In this document: one piece after another, positions 7,449 to 15,573 of the stretch
How the letters are laid out: every line of letters begins with the position of its first letter
Position numbering within the stretch: the first letter of the stretch is position 1
DNA from: VAXT01 sp963850415
GTDB taxonomy: Bacteria; Actinomycetota; Thermoleophilia; Gaiellales; Gaiellaceae
DNA: 64,000 bases
Direction of reading: 5' to 3'
NCBI GenBank assembly: GCA_963850415.1
Contig: CAWKLE010000003.1
Location: forward strand, 372,001-436,000
The notes under the pieces: generated by a model
The model's input: only the letters and a program-made list of their open reading frames with translations
What the model was told of the DNA's origin: nothing
The model's database searches: none
Position numbers and translations under genes: made by a program

Positions 7449-8419
7449 CGCTCGACGTCGGGGCCGAGACGGTCGCGCTCGTCGGCCCCTCCGGCGCGGG
7501 CAAGACGACCGTCCTGCGCGCGATCGCAGGGCTGGCGAAGCCGACCAGCAGGCTCGTCGCGGCGAACGGCGAGGTCTGGTTCGACAGCGAGCGGCGGATC
7601 GACCGCCGGCCCGAGGAGCGCGCAGTCGGCTACGTCTTCCAGGAGTACGCGCTGTTCCCGCACCTGTCGGTCGAGCGAAACGTGGCCTTCGCGGGAGGCG
7701 ACCCGGGCGACCTGCTCGACCGGCTCGAGATCGGCGACCTGGCGAAGGCGAAGCCGACCGAGCTCTCCGGCGGCGAGCGGCAGCGCGTAGCCCTCGCGAG
7801 AGCGCTCGCCCGCAAGCCGCAGATCCTGCTCCTCGACGAGCCGATGGCCGCCCTCGACCCACACACGCGCGGACGCGTCCGGGCGGAGCTGCGGACGCTC
7901 CTCCACGAGCTCGAGCTCCCGTCGATCCTCGTCACGCACGACTTCCTCGACGCGGCCGCGCTGGCCGACCGGATCGCGGTCCTCGTCGAGGGCCGGATCG
8001 TCCAGACGGGAACCGCGGAGGAGCTGATCGCCTCCCCGGCCACGCCGTTCGTCGCCGAGCTCGCGGGCGGAAACCTCCTCACCGGCCAGGCCCGCCTGCG
8101 GGTCGACGGGCTGACCGAGGTCGTCCTGGACGCCGGGACGATGGTGCTCTCCACAGACGAAGCGGACGGTCCTGTCGGCGTGGTCATCCACCCGTGGGAG
8201 ATCTCCATCTCGCGGGCGGAGACCGGCGACTCGGCCCAGAACCACCTTCGCGCCCCGATCGAGAGCATCGTCCCGGTCGGCAACCGCCGCCGGGTGAGGG
8301 TCGGGCCGCTGACGGCGGAGATCACGGCCGCGTCGGCCGAGCGCCTCGGCCTGAAGGCGGGCGAGGTCGTGGTCGCCGCGTTCAAGGCGACTGCGACCCG
8401 CCTGACCCCTCTCTCCTAG
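7391..8419 (+). CDS. modC: Molybdate ABC transporter ATP-binding protein
   Basis: ATPase driving molybdate import. In the 342-residue protein, Walker A is GPSGAGKTT, the Q-loop is FQEYALFPH, the signature is LSGGERQRVALARAL and Walker B is ILLLDEPMAALD, followed by the switch His in LVTHD. Residues about 215-342 form a C-terminal TOBE region. ATG at 7391 is chosen because the protein then begins MGTARLDLKVPTRDFDVEVAL as in ModC; a longer frame upstream lies inside modB. Its stop shares bases with the stop of the leftward gene at 8416. Confidence 0.93.
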   Translation: MGTARLDLKVPTRDFDVEVALDVGAETVALVGPSGAGKTTVLRAIAGLAKPTSRLVAANGEVWFDSERRIDRRPEERAVGYVFQEYALFPHLSVERNVAFAGGDPGDLLDRLEIGDLAKAKPTELSGGERQRVALARALARKPQILLLDEPMAALDPHTRGRVRAELRTLLHELELPSILVTHDFLDAAALADRIAVLVEGRIVQTGTAEELIASPATPFVAELAGGNLLTGQARLRVDGLTEVVLDAGTMVLSTDEADGPVGVVIHPWEISISRAETGDSAQNHLRAPIESIVPVGNRRRVRVGPLTAEITAASAERLGLKAGEVVVAAFKATATRLTPLS

Positions 8420-8868
8420 ACGAGCCAGTCGATGATCGCGCCGACGGCGATCAGCAGTACCCCGAAGGCGCCGTACACAACCGATCTGTTGAGCGACGTC
8501 TGACGCTCGTAGCGCCCGAATCCGCCCTCGGGCATCCAATCGGCCGAAGGCCCGGTCATCGCGCCGAAGAAGCCGCCGACGGCGATCAGCGCGCCTCCCA
8601 GGTAGAAGGCGAGCGGGAAGGCGCGGCTCGGGCTCATGCCGCGCGCCTTGACCATGAGGAGCGCCGCGCCGCAGACGAGGGCAGACAGGACGAGGAGCGC
8701 GATCGCGCTCCTTCTCAGGCCGGCGATGAGAACGCGACCGCGGGTGGCGGGGACCTCCTTCTCTTTTCGCCGCCGCACCTTCTCGTCCGGCTCCGACGGT
8801 GACCACGTCGACTCGGGCCGGAGCTCCCCGCTCAAAGGCGTCAACGACCGGCGCCTTCGCTCGCCCAT
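8416..8868 (-). CDS. Unknown three-helix membrane protein
   Basis: A 150-residue protein that I do not recognise. A basic, polar N-terminus (about residues 1-45) precedes three hydrophobic segments: SAIALLVLSALVCGAALLMV, AFYLGGALIAVGGFFGAMTG and SVVYGAFGVLLIAVGAIIDW. Its ATG touches the stop of the upstream gene (TGATG overlap at 8866-8870), so it is the second gene of a two-gene operon. Its stop overlaps that of convergent modC. Confidence 0.7.
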   Translation of the reverse strand: MGERRRRSLTPLSGELRPESTWSPSEPDEKVRRRKEKEVPATRGRVLIAGLRRSAIALLVLSALVCGAALLMVKARGMSPSRAFPLAFYLGGALIAVGGFFGAMTGPSADWMPEGGFGRYERQTSLNRSVVYGAFGVLLIAVGAIIDWLV

Positions 8869-9458
8869 CAGCCGGCCGCACCGACGGTGCCGGAAACGAG
8901 CGTGATGCTGCGGATCGGATCACGGCCGAACCAGATGCGGATGCCGCTGTTGAGGCGCGCGCCGCAGGAGGGATAGAACTCATGCCCGCCAATGAGCGAC
9001 TCGCCGGCCGACACCTCCCTGCAATCGAGCCGGTACTTGTTCCGGGCAACGTCCATCCGGTCGCCGATCGAGACGCCGCGCCGTGTCGTCGCGCCTGCGT
9101 CCGTCACGATGAACGCGTAGACGCCGCCCTCGGGCGCGGCGAGGAACGCGACGCCGTCGTACTTCAGCCGTCCTCCCGGCCCAACTGCGGGTATCCGCTC
9201 CGGAACGCCGACCACCGAGGGGCTCTCGCCGGCCGGCACGAATCCGGGAGTGCGATCCGGCTCACCAAGACCGTGAATCACGTCTCGTTCCGAGGTTCCG
9301 AAGCGAACGCCACGGTAAGCACCGGTTTGCTCGTCGATCGTGACGCTGGCGGTATCGGCTCCATCCGTCGCGACCGCGAACCACGCGCCCACGGCGCCGA
9401 CGATCAGAGCCGCGGCGAGGACAACCAGCGTCCAGATTCGCCGGTTGGAAACTCCCAT
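8868..9458 (-). CDS. Unknown membrane-anchored extracytoplasmic protein
   Basis: A 196-residue protein with an N-terminal membrane anchor (IWTLVVLAAALIVGAVGAWFAV) and an outside domain of about 165 residues. The domain contains RGVRFGTSERDVIHGLGEPDRT, a pattern seen in proteins that begin with a start-of-strand then GxxxxDVxxxLGxP turn, and two cysteines (LDCREV, YPSCGAR) that could pair. No family is assigned. It is the first gene of the pair with 8416-8868 and diverges from the TPP-riboswitch gene. Confidence 0.65.
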   Translation of the reverse strand: MGVSNRRIWTLVVLAAALIVGAVGAWFAVATDGADTASVTIDEQTGAYRGVRFGTSERDVIHGLGEPDRTPGFVPAGESPSVVGVPERIPAVGPGGRLKYDGVAFLAAPEGGVYAFIVTDAGATTRRGVSIGDRMDVARNKYRLDCREVSAGESLIGGHEFYPSCGARLNSGIRIWFGRDPIRSITLVSGTVGAAG

Positions 9459-9472
9459 GAGATCGGTAGAGT
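9445..9472 (+). promoter_or_regulatory. Likely promoter of the TPP-riboswitch transcript
   Basis: TTGGAA at 9445-9450 and TAGAGT at 9467-9472, 16 bases apart, place the transcription start at the 5' edge of the riboswitch. It overlaps the first codons of the divergent gene. Confidence 0.4.
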
Positions 9473-9475
9473 GAC

Positions 9476-9552
9476 CGAACCGGGGTGCCGCTTCAAGAGC
9501 GGCTGAGATCAGACCCGTCGAACCTGATCCGGGTCATGCCGGCGAAGGGAGC
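9476..9552 (+). ncRNA. TPP riboswitch (THI element)
   Basis: Aptamer that binds thiamine pyrophosphate. The conserved blocks are clear: CGGGGTGCC, GGCTGAGA near 9500, ACCC then GAACCTGATC near 9530, and GCGAAGGGA at the 3' side. The last block, GAAGGGA at 9544-9550, is also the ribosome site for the GTG at 9557, so ligand binding probably hides it and blocks translation. Confidence 0.93.
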
Positions 9553-9556
9553 CGAT

Positions 9557-10910
9557 GTGAAAGCGCCGAGCTGGGGAATCGAGCCTGTGCCCGAGCGGCT
9601 GCGGGTCCTGGGCTTCGTCGACACGACCCTGCTCTGGATCAACCTCGGCATCTCGCTGCTCGTGCTCGTGCTGCCGGCCTACTTCGACCTGTCGTTGAAG
9701 GACGCGCTGGGGGCGACGCTCGTCGGCGGGCTGATCGGGAACTCGATGCTCGCGCTGGCTGCGCTGATCGGTGCGGACGGGCGCGTGCCGACGATGGTGC
9801 TCCAGCGGGCTCCGCTCGGTCAGCGCGGCTCGTACATCGCGACCGTGCTCAACATCGCGCAGTGCCTCGGCTGGGCGATCTTCGAGCTGATCGTGATCGC
9901 TACCGCGGCCGGGCTGCTCTGCGACCAGCTGTTCGGGTTCCAGGCGACCTGGGCGTGGAAGCTTCTCTTCGGCGGGCTCGCCGCTGCGCTCGCGCTGCTC
10001 GGGCCGATCGGCTTCGTCCGCCGCTTCGTGCGCAAGTTCGCGATCTGGGCGGTCGGCCTCTCGGTCGTCTACCTCTCGTGGTGGATCGTCGACGGAGCGA
10101 ATCTCGGGAACCTCTGGTCGGACCCGGGCACGCACCACGGCTCGTTCTGGCTCGCGGTCGACACGGTGATCGCGGTGACGGTCTCGTGGGCGCCGCTCGT
10201 CGCCGACTACACGCGTTTCTCGCGTGACCGGCGGAGCGCGTTCTTCGGCGTCGGGATCGGTTACCTGCTCCCGACCCTGTTCCAGTTCGGCTTCGGCTCG
10301 ATCCTCGTGCTCTCGCGCGGCGTCGACCCGAATCACCCGGAGCTGATCCTGATTGCGATCGCCGGTGGAGGCGCCGCGGCCGCGCTCGCTCTTCTGGCGT
10401 TGACCGTGGACGAGACAGACGAGGCCTTCGCGAACGTGTACTCGTCGGCGGTCTCGACCCAGAACCTGCTGTCGCGAGTCCCGCAGCGCGTCCTCATCGC
10501 CGGCGCGTCGGTCGTCGCGACCGCGTGTGCCCTGGCGATCGACATGCGGAGCTACCAGCGGTTCCTGTCTGCTGCTCGGAGCGGTCTTCGTCCCGCTGCT
10601 GGGAGTGCTCGTCGCCCACTGGCTGCTGAACGGGGCGCACTATTCGGAGCGCGACATCTTCGGCAGCCCGAGCGTGCGCGTCGGCCCGATCGTCGCCTGG
10701 GCAGCGGGGTTCCTGCTCTACGAGTGGCTCTACCAGCCGACGCAGCTCGGCTTCTGGAGCGACCTGATCGCGAGGCTGCCGGCGCCGGGGTACCAGATCG
10801 GGGCGTCGCTCCCGGCCTTCGCGCTCGCGTTCGTTCTGACCGGCCTCTTCCAGACGCTGAGCTCGCCGCGGGCGGCCACCACCACCCAAGAGCCGGGTCA
10901 GACCCTGTAA
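9557..10910 (+). CDS. cytX: CytX-like thiamine-precursor permease (NCS1 family), broken by a +1 frameshift
   Basis: Nucleobase-cation symporter of the kind placed under TPP riboswitches, probably importing hydroxymethylpyrimidine or a related precursor. The first frame gives about 337 residues with nine or so hydrophobic helices (VKAPSWGIEPVPERLRVLG, WAPLVADYTRFSRD, TVDETDEAFANVYSSAVS). At about 10568 one extra base moves the gene into the next frame, where LLLGAVFVPLLGVLVAHWL to the end at 10910 completes the helices. The joined length, about 450 residues, is normal for NCS1 carriers. The GTG start is set by the riboswitch ribosome site. Confidence 0.85.
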
Positions 10911-10931
10911 GCGTCACGGGGTCAGACCCTG
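10895..10931. repeat. Two copies of a GGGTC-A-GACCC palindrome
   Basis: GGGTCAGACCCTGT occurs at 10895-10908, inside the last codons of the permease gene, and again at 10918-10931, just before the end of the convergent phzF-like gene. Each copy contains a perfect 11-base palindrome. They may form a terminator between the convergent genes or be a dispersed repeat family. Confidence 0.5.
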
Positions 10932-10939
10932 TTGAGGCG

Positions 10940-11785
10940 TCAGATCTTGAGCTCGCCGCGCGCGACGGTGACCGCCGCGCCGCCGACCTCGACTCGCTCG
11001 ACCTCGTCTGCGGAGCCGTCGACGCGGGCGTAGAGCTTCGACGGGCGGCCGATCTCGGCGCCCTGCGAGATCTCGATCTCCTCGCCGAAGGCGATTCGCC
11101 CGTGGCGCGCGAGGTGCAGTGCCAGCGGCCCGGCCGCCGACCCGGTCGCCGGATCCTCGGCCACACCGCCCCCCGGCGCGAACATTCTGCTCTTCCACTG
11201 CCTGCCCTCGCCGGCGAAGCAGTTGAATCCGAGCGCAGCCGACTCCAGAGCTAGGCGGCCCATGTCAGGCTGAAGCGACCCGACCTCGTCCTGCGAGCCG
11301 AGACATACGTACACGTGCCGAACGCCGTTGTCGTAGAGCTCGACGGGGAGCTCCGCCTGCGCGACTCCCAGGATGTCCAGGAGCCGATCCGTGCCGTCGA
11401 AAGCCTCGACCGTCGGCAGCGGCTGCTCCATTCGCCCGAACACGATCCGCCCGTCCGCGCGCTCGAGCCGTACGGGAACCAGGCCGGCACCGGTCTCGAG
11501 CTTGATCTCCTCGAGCGAGAGCGGTGCGCTGAGGATGAACGCGGTGCCCAGAATCGGGTGCCCGGCAAACGGCATCTCGATCGTCGGCGTGAAGATCCGG
11601 ATCCGCGCGTGCCCGTCGCCCTCGGGCTTGTAGACGAACACGGTCTCGGAGTAGTTCATCTCCCGCGCGATCGGCTGCAGCCGGTCCTCGGGAATCTCGC
11701 GCGCATCCGTGAAGACGGCCACCTGGTTGCCCTGCAGCGGCGTGTCCGTGAAGACGTCGGCTACGACGTAGCGGAAGCGGCTCAC
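10940..11785 (-). CDS. PhzF family isomerase/epimerase
   Basis: PhzF-like proteins have the diaminopimelate-epimerase fold and catalyse isomerisations; the substrate here is unknown. The 281-residue protein matches the family throughout: YVVADVFTDTPLQGNQVAVF with the N-terminal region, MNYSETVFV (catalytic Glu), MPFAGHPILGTAF, and EDPATGSAAGPLALHL near the C-terminus. The length is typical. Its start overlaps the stop of the VOC gene by 4 bases, so the two are co-transcribed. No phenazine genes are nearby, so phenazine synthesis is not implied. Confidence 0.9.
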   Translation of the reverse strand: MSRFRYVVADVFTDTPLQGNQVAVFTDAREIPEDRLQPIAREMNYSETVFVYKPEGDGHARIRIFTPTIEMPFAGHPILGTAFILSAPLSLEEIKLETGAGLVPVRLERADGRIVFGRMEQPLPTVEAFDGTDRLLDILGVAQAELPVELYDNGVRHVYVCLGSQDEVGSLQPDMGRLALESAALGFNCFAGEGRQWKSRMFAPGGGVAEDPATGSAAGPLALHLARHGRIAFGEEIEISQGAEIGRPSKLYARVDGSADEVERVEVGGAAVTVARGELKI

Positions 11786-12201
11786 TGCGGAAGGTCGTGG
11801 GAAAACATCCAGCGGTGCCCTTCCGGGTCCTCGACTCGGTAGTGCCTGACGCCGACGTCGGGTACGTCCTCGGGCTCGGACAGGAGCGTCGCCCCGGCGT
11901 CCCGAGCCTGCGCGAAGTGGGCGTCGACGTCGTCGACCTCGACCAGCACGCCGTCCATCACATACGGCACCTGGGCCATCTTCCGCGCGTCCGGCGACAG
12001 CTCCCGCAGACGCTTCGGGCTCACGTAGTCGGGCGAGGGCGTCGCCAGCATCACAACCCCGCTTCCCGTCTCGAGCTCAGCGTGGGACACAGTTCCGTCG
12101 TCCTCCTGGAACCGCAGCCGCTCGCGGAAGCCGAAGGCGCCGGTCAACCAGTCGATCGCCGCGGCGCCGTCTTCGTAGGCCAGCATCGGTATGACGGCCA
12201 C
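11782..12201 (-). CDS. VOC family protein (glyoxalase/bleomycin-resistance fold)
   Basis: A 139-residue single-unit protein with two beta-alpha-beta-beta-beta modules: residues about 1-60 (AVIPMLAYEDGAAAIDWLTGAFGFRERLRF) and about 70-139 (MDGVLVEVDDVDAHFAQARDAGATLLSEPED...YRVEDPEGHRWMFSH). The helix-turn pattern resembles PhnB-type proteins. Metal ligands cannot be assigned safely. It is the first gene of a pair with the PhzF-like gene and diverges from sixA across 24 bases. Confidence 0.85.
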   Translation of the reverse strand: MAVIPMLAYEDGAAAIDWLTGAFGFRERLRFQEDDGTVSHAELETGSGVVMLATPSPDYVSPKRLRELSPDARKMAQVPYVMDGVLVEVDDVDAHFAQARDAGATLLSEPEDVPDVGVRHYRVEDPEGHRWMFSHDLPQ

Positions 12202-12225
12202 GCCGCAAGGCTATCCTCAGCCGCA

Positions 12226-12621
12226 GTGCGCCTCTACCTCGTCCGCCACGCCGAGGCCGCGCCCGGAGAGCCGGACGAGCTGAGACGGCTGACGCCGAAA
12301 GGCCGCGAGCAGGCCCGAGAGCTCGGCCAGCAGCTGGTCGCGGACGGAGCGCGCCCCGGAGCGATCCTGACCAGCCCGCTGCTCCGCGCCCGGGAGACGG
12401 GCGGCGAGCTCGCGAGGGCGCTCGACGTCGCAACCGAGCCAGACGACCGCCTCGCGCCCGGCGCGACTCCCGACGGCGTCCGAGCCGCGATCGCGGGCCG
12501 CGGAGACGAGATCGTCGTCGTCGGCCACCAGCCGGACTGCGGCCGGATCGCAGCAGCCCTAACCGGCGGTCCCGAGCCTGCGTTCCCCGCCGGCGGGCTC
12601 TTCGTCGTCGAGCTCGAATAG
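12226..12621 (+). CDS. sixA: Phosphohistidine phosphatase SixA
   Basis: A 131-residue phosphatase that removes phosphate from phosphohistidine in signalling proteins. It has LYLVRHAEAAPGEPDELRRLTPKGREQA at the N-terminus with the catalytic RH pair, SPLLRARETGGELA in the middle and VVVGHQPDCGRIAAALTG with the second histidine. This is the full SixA layout. GTG start at 12226, at the beginning of the RLYLVRHAE block. Its last 63 bases overlap, tail to tail, the 3' end of the PadR gene. Confidence 0.9.
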   Translation: MRLYLVRHAEAAPGEPDELRRLTPKGREQARELGQQLVADGARPGAILTSPLLRARETGGELARALDVATEPDDRLAPGATPDGVRAAIAGRGDEIVVVGHQPDCGRIAAALTGGPEPAFPAGGLFVVELE

Positions 12622-13164
12622 CGGCTCGCCGGCCTCCAGGCGACGCTCGACCTCCGCGTACCAGTCGCGTGCCCAGGTGATGAAATCAAGCCCGTAGCGC
12701 AGCACGAGGTACGGGTACTCGCGGCCCTCGTCGATGCCCGCGCGCGCCTCGGCCTCGATCTCGCGGAAGCGGTCGAGCACGAGCTCGAAGATCTGCTGCT
12801 GCATCCGCACGTTTGCGAGAACGTCCTCTTCCGACAGCACGTCGGCGAAGAAGAGGCGGAGAAGACTCTCGTCGCGGATCTCGAAGATCACGTTCTCGCG
12901 ATCGGTCAGCCACTCGCGCAGAGCCGCCTCGCCTTTCGGAGTCAGCTCGTAGACGGTGCGCTTGACCTTGCCGCGAGGCTCCTGCCTCGAGCTGACGAGC
13001 CCGTCACGCTGGAGGCGTTTGAGCTCGGGGTAGATCTGCCCGAAGCTGGCCGTCCAGAAGAAGCGCGTCGAGCCGTCGATCACCTTCTTGATGTCGTAGC
13101 CCGTGGGGACGCCGAGCTTCAACATGCCGAGGATAACGCGCGCTGTCGGGGTCAAACTTGACAT
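12559..13164 (-). CDS. PadR family transcriptional regulator
   Basis: A 201-residue winged-helix repressor. The N-terminal domain (residues 1-80: LTPTARVILGMLKLGVPTGYDIKKVIDGSTRFFWTASFGQIYPELKRLQRDGLV) is the PadR HTH, and the rest is the helical dimerisation domain (Vir-like C-terminus). It diverges from the ABC exporter at 13198 and probably represses it. Its start ATG lies inside a partial palindrome that resembles the one at the exporter start. Confidence 0.92.
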   Translation of the reverse strand: MSSLTPTARVILGMLKLGVPTGYDIKKVIDGSTRFFWTASFGQIYPELKRLQRDGLVSSRQEPRGKVKRTVYELTPKGEAALREWLTDRENVIFEIRDESLLRLFFADVLSEEDVLANVRMQQQIFELVLDRFREIEAEARAGIDEGREYPYLVLRYGLDFITWARDWYAEVERRLEAGEPLFELDDEEPAGGERRLGTAG

Positions 13165-13200
13165 ATCTGCCAGATAGGATAATCATATCGGCCAGATATG
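13158..13200. promoter_or_regulatory. Divergent promoter with two PadR operator palindromes
   Basis: Site 1, CATATCTGCCAGATAGG (13162-13178), includes the PadR start codon. Site 2, CATATCGGCCAGATATG (13184-13200), is a near-perfect palindrome that includes the exporter ATG at 13198. TTGACA at 13158-13163 is a rightward -35, with a weak -10 (TAATCA or GATAAT) around 13178-13185. Both messages would be leaderless, and one bound dimer at each site would block both genes. Confidence 0.65.
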
Positions 13201-14052
13201 TCTAGCGCGATCGCCGTCACCGACCTCAGCAAGTCCTACAACGGGCTCCAGGCGCTCCGCGGAATCAGCTTCGAGATCGCGGAGGGCGAGATCTTCGGGC
13301 TCCTCGGCCCGAACGGCGCCGGCAAGACGACGACCGTCGAGATCCTCGAGGGCTACCGCGAGCGCGACGGCGGCGCGGTGACCGTGCTCGGCGAGGATCC
13401 GTCCACCGCCGGCCTCCCCTGGCGCGAGCGGATCGGCGTCGTCCTCCAGTCCTCGTCCTTCTACGACAGCCTCACCGTCGCCGAGAACCTCGCGCTCTTC
13501 GCCGGCTACTACACGAAGCCGCGCGCGGTCGGCGAGGTCGTGGAGCTGGTCGGGCTCGAGGAGAAGCGCGACGCGCTCGTCCGGAGCCTCTCCGGCGGGC
13601 AGCGGCGCCGCCTCGACCTCGGGCTCGCGCTCGTCGGGGACCCGGAGCTCGTCTTCCTCGACGAGCCGACCACGGGCTTCGACCCCGAGGCTCGCCGGCG
13701 CGCGTGGCAGACGATCGCGTCGCTCCGCGACCTCGGCAAGACGATCCTGCTCACGACGCACTACCTCGAGGAGGCCGAGCGCCTCTCGGACCGGGTGGCG
13801 GTCCTGCGGAACGGCGAGATCGTCGCGCTGGGCCCGCCATCAGAGCTGACGTCCACCCTCCCGGCGACCGAGATCCGCTATCGCCGCAACGGTCAGGACG
13901 TCGTCCTGCAGACCGAGCAGCCGACGAAGCTCCTGCACGAGCTGACGACCGAGGCGCTCGCGGCCGGCCACGAGCTCGAGGGGCTCGAGGTGCGCCGGGC
14001 GAGCCTCGAGGACGTCTACCTCTCGCTCACCAAGGAGGAGGAATCCGAATGA
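13198..14052 (+). CDS. ABC-2 type exporter, ATP-binding protein
   Basis: A 284-residue ATPase of the drug/lipid exporter class (DrrA/CcmA-like). Walker A is GPNGAGKTT, the Q-loop is VLQSSSFYDSL, the signature is LSGGQRRRLDLGLAL and Walker B is LVFLDEPTTGFD, then TTHYLEEAERLSDRV. A C-terminal extension follows, as is usual in this class. The ATG lies inside a PadR-type palindrome. It overlaps the permease gene by 4 bases. The exported substrate is not known. Confidence 0.92.
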   Translation: MSSAIAVTDLSKSYNGLQALRGISFEIAEGEIFGLLGPNGAGKTTTVEILEGYRERDGGAVTVLGEDPSTAGLPWRERIGVVLQSSSFYDSLTVAENLALFAGYYTKPRAVGEVVELVGLEEKRDALVRSLSGGQRRRLDLGLALVGDPELVFLDEPTTGFDPEARRRAWQTIASLRDLGKTILLTTHYLEEAERLSDRVAVLRNGEIVALGPPSELTSTLPATEIRYRRNGQDVVLQTEQPTKLLHELTTEALAAGHELEGLEVRRASLEDVYLSLTKEEESE

Positions 14053-14801
14053 GGATCTTCGTCCACGAGCTGCGCGGCGAGCTTCAGCTCTACTCGCGCA
14101 GCCGCGAGCTCGCGTTCTTCACGTTCATGCTCCCGCTGATCTTCTTCGTGCTGCTCGGCTCGGTCTACGGCAGCGGTGACACGATCAACGGCTATCGCGG
14201 CGCCGACTACCTGCTGACGGGGATGATCGGCTACGGCCTGATCGCGACGGCCTTCGCCGGGCTGGCGATCGTGCTCGTCATCCGCCGCGAGAACGGCGTC
14301 CTGAAACGGCTTCGGGCGACTCCTCTTCCGGCACCCGTCTACATCGCGGCCGTTCTGCTGACGACGCTGATCGCCTTCGCGGTCATGGCCGCCTGCCTGA
14401 TCGCGCTCGGGATGATCCTCTTCGGCGCGTCGTTTCCGAAGGCTCCCGGCTCACTGGTCGTGACGCTGGTTCTCGGCGGCGCGTGCTTTGCAGCGCTCGG
14501 CGTCGCGATCACCGGCTTCATCCGCCGGGCCGAGGGCGCGTCCGCGGTGATCAACGCGATCTACCTGCCGGTCGCGTTCATCTCGGGCGCCTTCTTCTCG
14601 CAGCAGCACTTCCCGGCGGTGCTCCAGAAGGTGGCCGACGTCCTGCCGCTGACCTACTTCATCGACCTGGTCGGAGACGTGATGCTGAAGGGCACCCCGA
14701 TCTGGAACGAGCCGAAGGACGTCGCGGTGATCCTCGCCTGGGGGATCGCCGGAGCACTGCTCGCGCTGCGCTACTTCCGCTGGGTCCCGCGCGAGGAGTA
14801 G
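14049..14801 (+). CDS. ABC-2 type exporter, permease
   Basis: A 250-residue membrane protein with about six hydrophobic helices (FFTFMLPLIFFVLLGSVYG, LLTGMIGYGLIATAFAGLAIVLVI, FAVMAACLIALGMILFG, LVLGGACFAALGVAI, AVINAIYLPVAFISGAFF, VAVILAWGIAGALLALRYF). The LPLTYFIDLVGDVMLKG stretch before the last helix is typical of ABC-2 permeases. ATG at 14049 overlaps the ATPase stop by 4 bases. It acts with the ATPase as a dimeric exporter under PadR control. Confidence 0.9.
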   Translation: MRIFVHELRGELQLYSRSRELAFFTFMLPLIFFVLLGSVYGSGDTINGYRGADYLLTGMIGYGLIATAFAGLAIVLVIRRENGVLKRLRATPLPAPVYIAAVLLTTLIAFAVMAACLIALGMILFGASFPKAPGSLVVTLVLGGACFAALGVAITGFIRRAEGASAVINAIYLPVAFISGAFFSQQHFPAVLQKVADVLPLTYFIDLVGDVMLKGTPIWNEPKDVAVILAWGIAGALLALRYFRWVPREE

Positions 14802-14844
14802 CTCTCTCATCGGCCTCTCACGCGGCGGGCGTACGGTCCGCCGG

Positions 14845-15573
14845 ATGTTCCGTCCAATCGCAGTCGCAACCGCAGTGCTCCTGCTCGCTGCCTGTGGCGG
14901 AGGGTCGAAGTCGTCGAGCTCCTCGTCCTCGACCCTGCCGCAGGGGACGACGCCGATGAAGCTCGACCCCGCCGACTTCACGACGAACATCGACAACCCG
15001 TACTGGCCGATGCGCCCCGGGAGCCACTGGGTCTATCGCGAGACCGAGAACGGGGAGACGCAACGCGTCGACGTGACCGTCCTCGATAAGACGAAGGTGC
15101 TGGCTGGGATCACCGCGCGCGTCGTCCATGACCAGGTGACCAGAAAGGGGCAGGTCCTCGAGAACACGTACGACTGGTATGCGCAGGACTCGCACGGGAA
15201 CCTCTGGTATCTCGGCGAGGACACGGCCGAGTACGAGAACGGGAAGCTGAAGACGAAAGAAGGGACGTGGTCGGCCGGAGTCGACGGGGCCGAGCCGGGG
15301 GTCGTCGTCCCCGCGAGCCCGAAGCAGGGGATGCGCTACCGGGAGGAGTACTACGCCGGCCACGCCGAGGATGGCGCGGAGGTCTTGAGCGCGAACAGCC
15401 AGGTGCAGGTGCCGTACGGGCGGTTCCGGAACGCGGTGCTGACGCGGAACTTCTCGGCGATCGAGCCGACCGTCGAGGAGATGAAGCTCTACGCGAAGGG
15501 CGTCGGCCCGGTGATGGAGCTGCTCGTGTCCGGCGGATCGGGTCGCACGGAGCTGCTCAGCTTCTCGCGGTAG
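14845..15573 (+). CDS. Unknown secreted lipoprotein
   Basis: A 242-residue protein with a lipoprotein signal (AVATAVLLLAACGGG, Cys17 as lipidation site) followed by a serine linker. The mature domain has aromatic-rich strands (YWPMRPGSHWVYRETENGETQRVDVTV, YDWYAQDSHGNLWYLGED), a pattern seen in unassigned bacterial lipoproteins. Function unknown. Its last 85 bases overlap the 3' end of the convergent macro-domain gene. Confidence 0.75.
   Translation: MFRPIAVATAVLLLAACGGGSKSSSSSSSTLPQGTTPMKLDPADFTTNIDNPYWPMRPGSHWVYRETENGETQRVDVTVLDKTKVLAGITARVVHDQVTRKGQVLENTYDWYAQDSHGNLWYLGEDTAEYENGKLKTKEGTWSAGVDGAEPGVVVPASPKQGMRYREEYYAGHAEDGAEVLSANSQVQVPYGRFRNAVLTRNFSAIEPTVEEMKLYAKGVGPVMELLVSGGSGRTELLSFSR

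Noticed and set aside
7292..9049. A 585-codon reverse frame across modC and the gene at 8416
   Set aside because: It is a shadow of modC, which has all ABC motifs on the forward strand.
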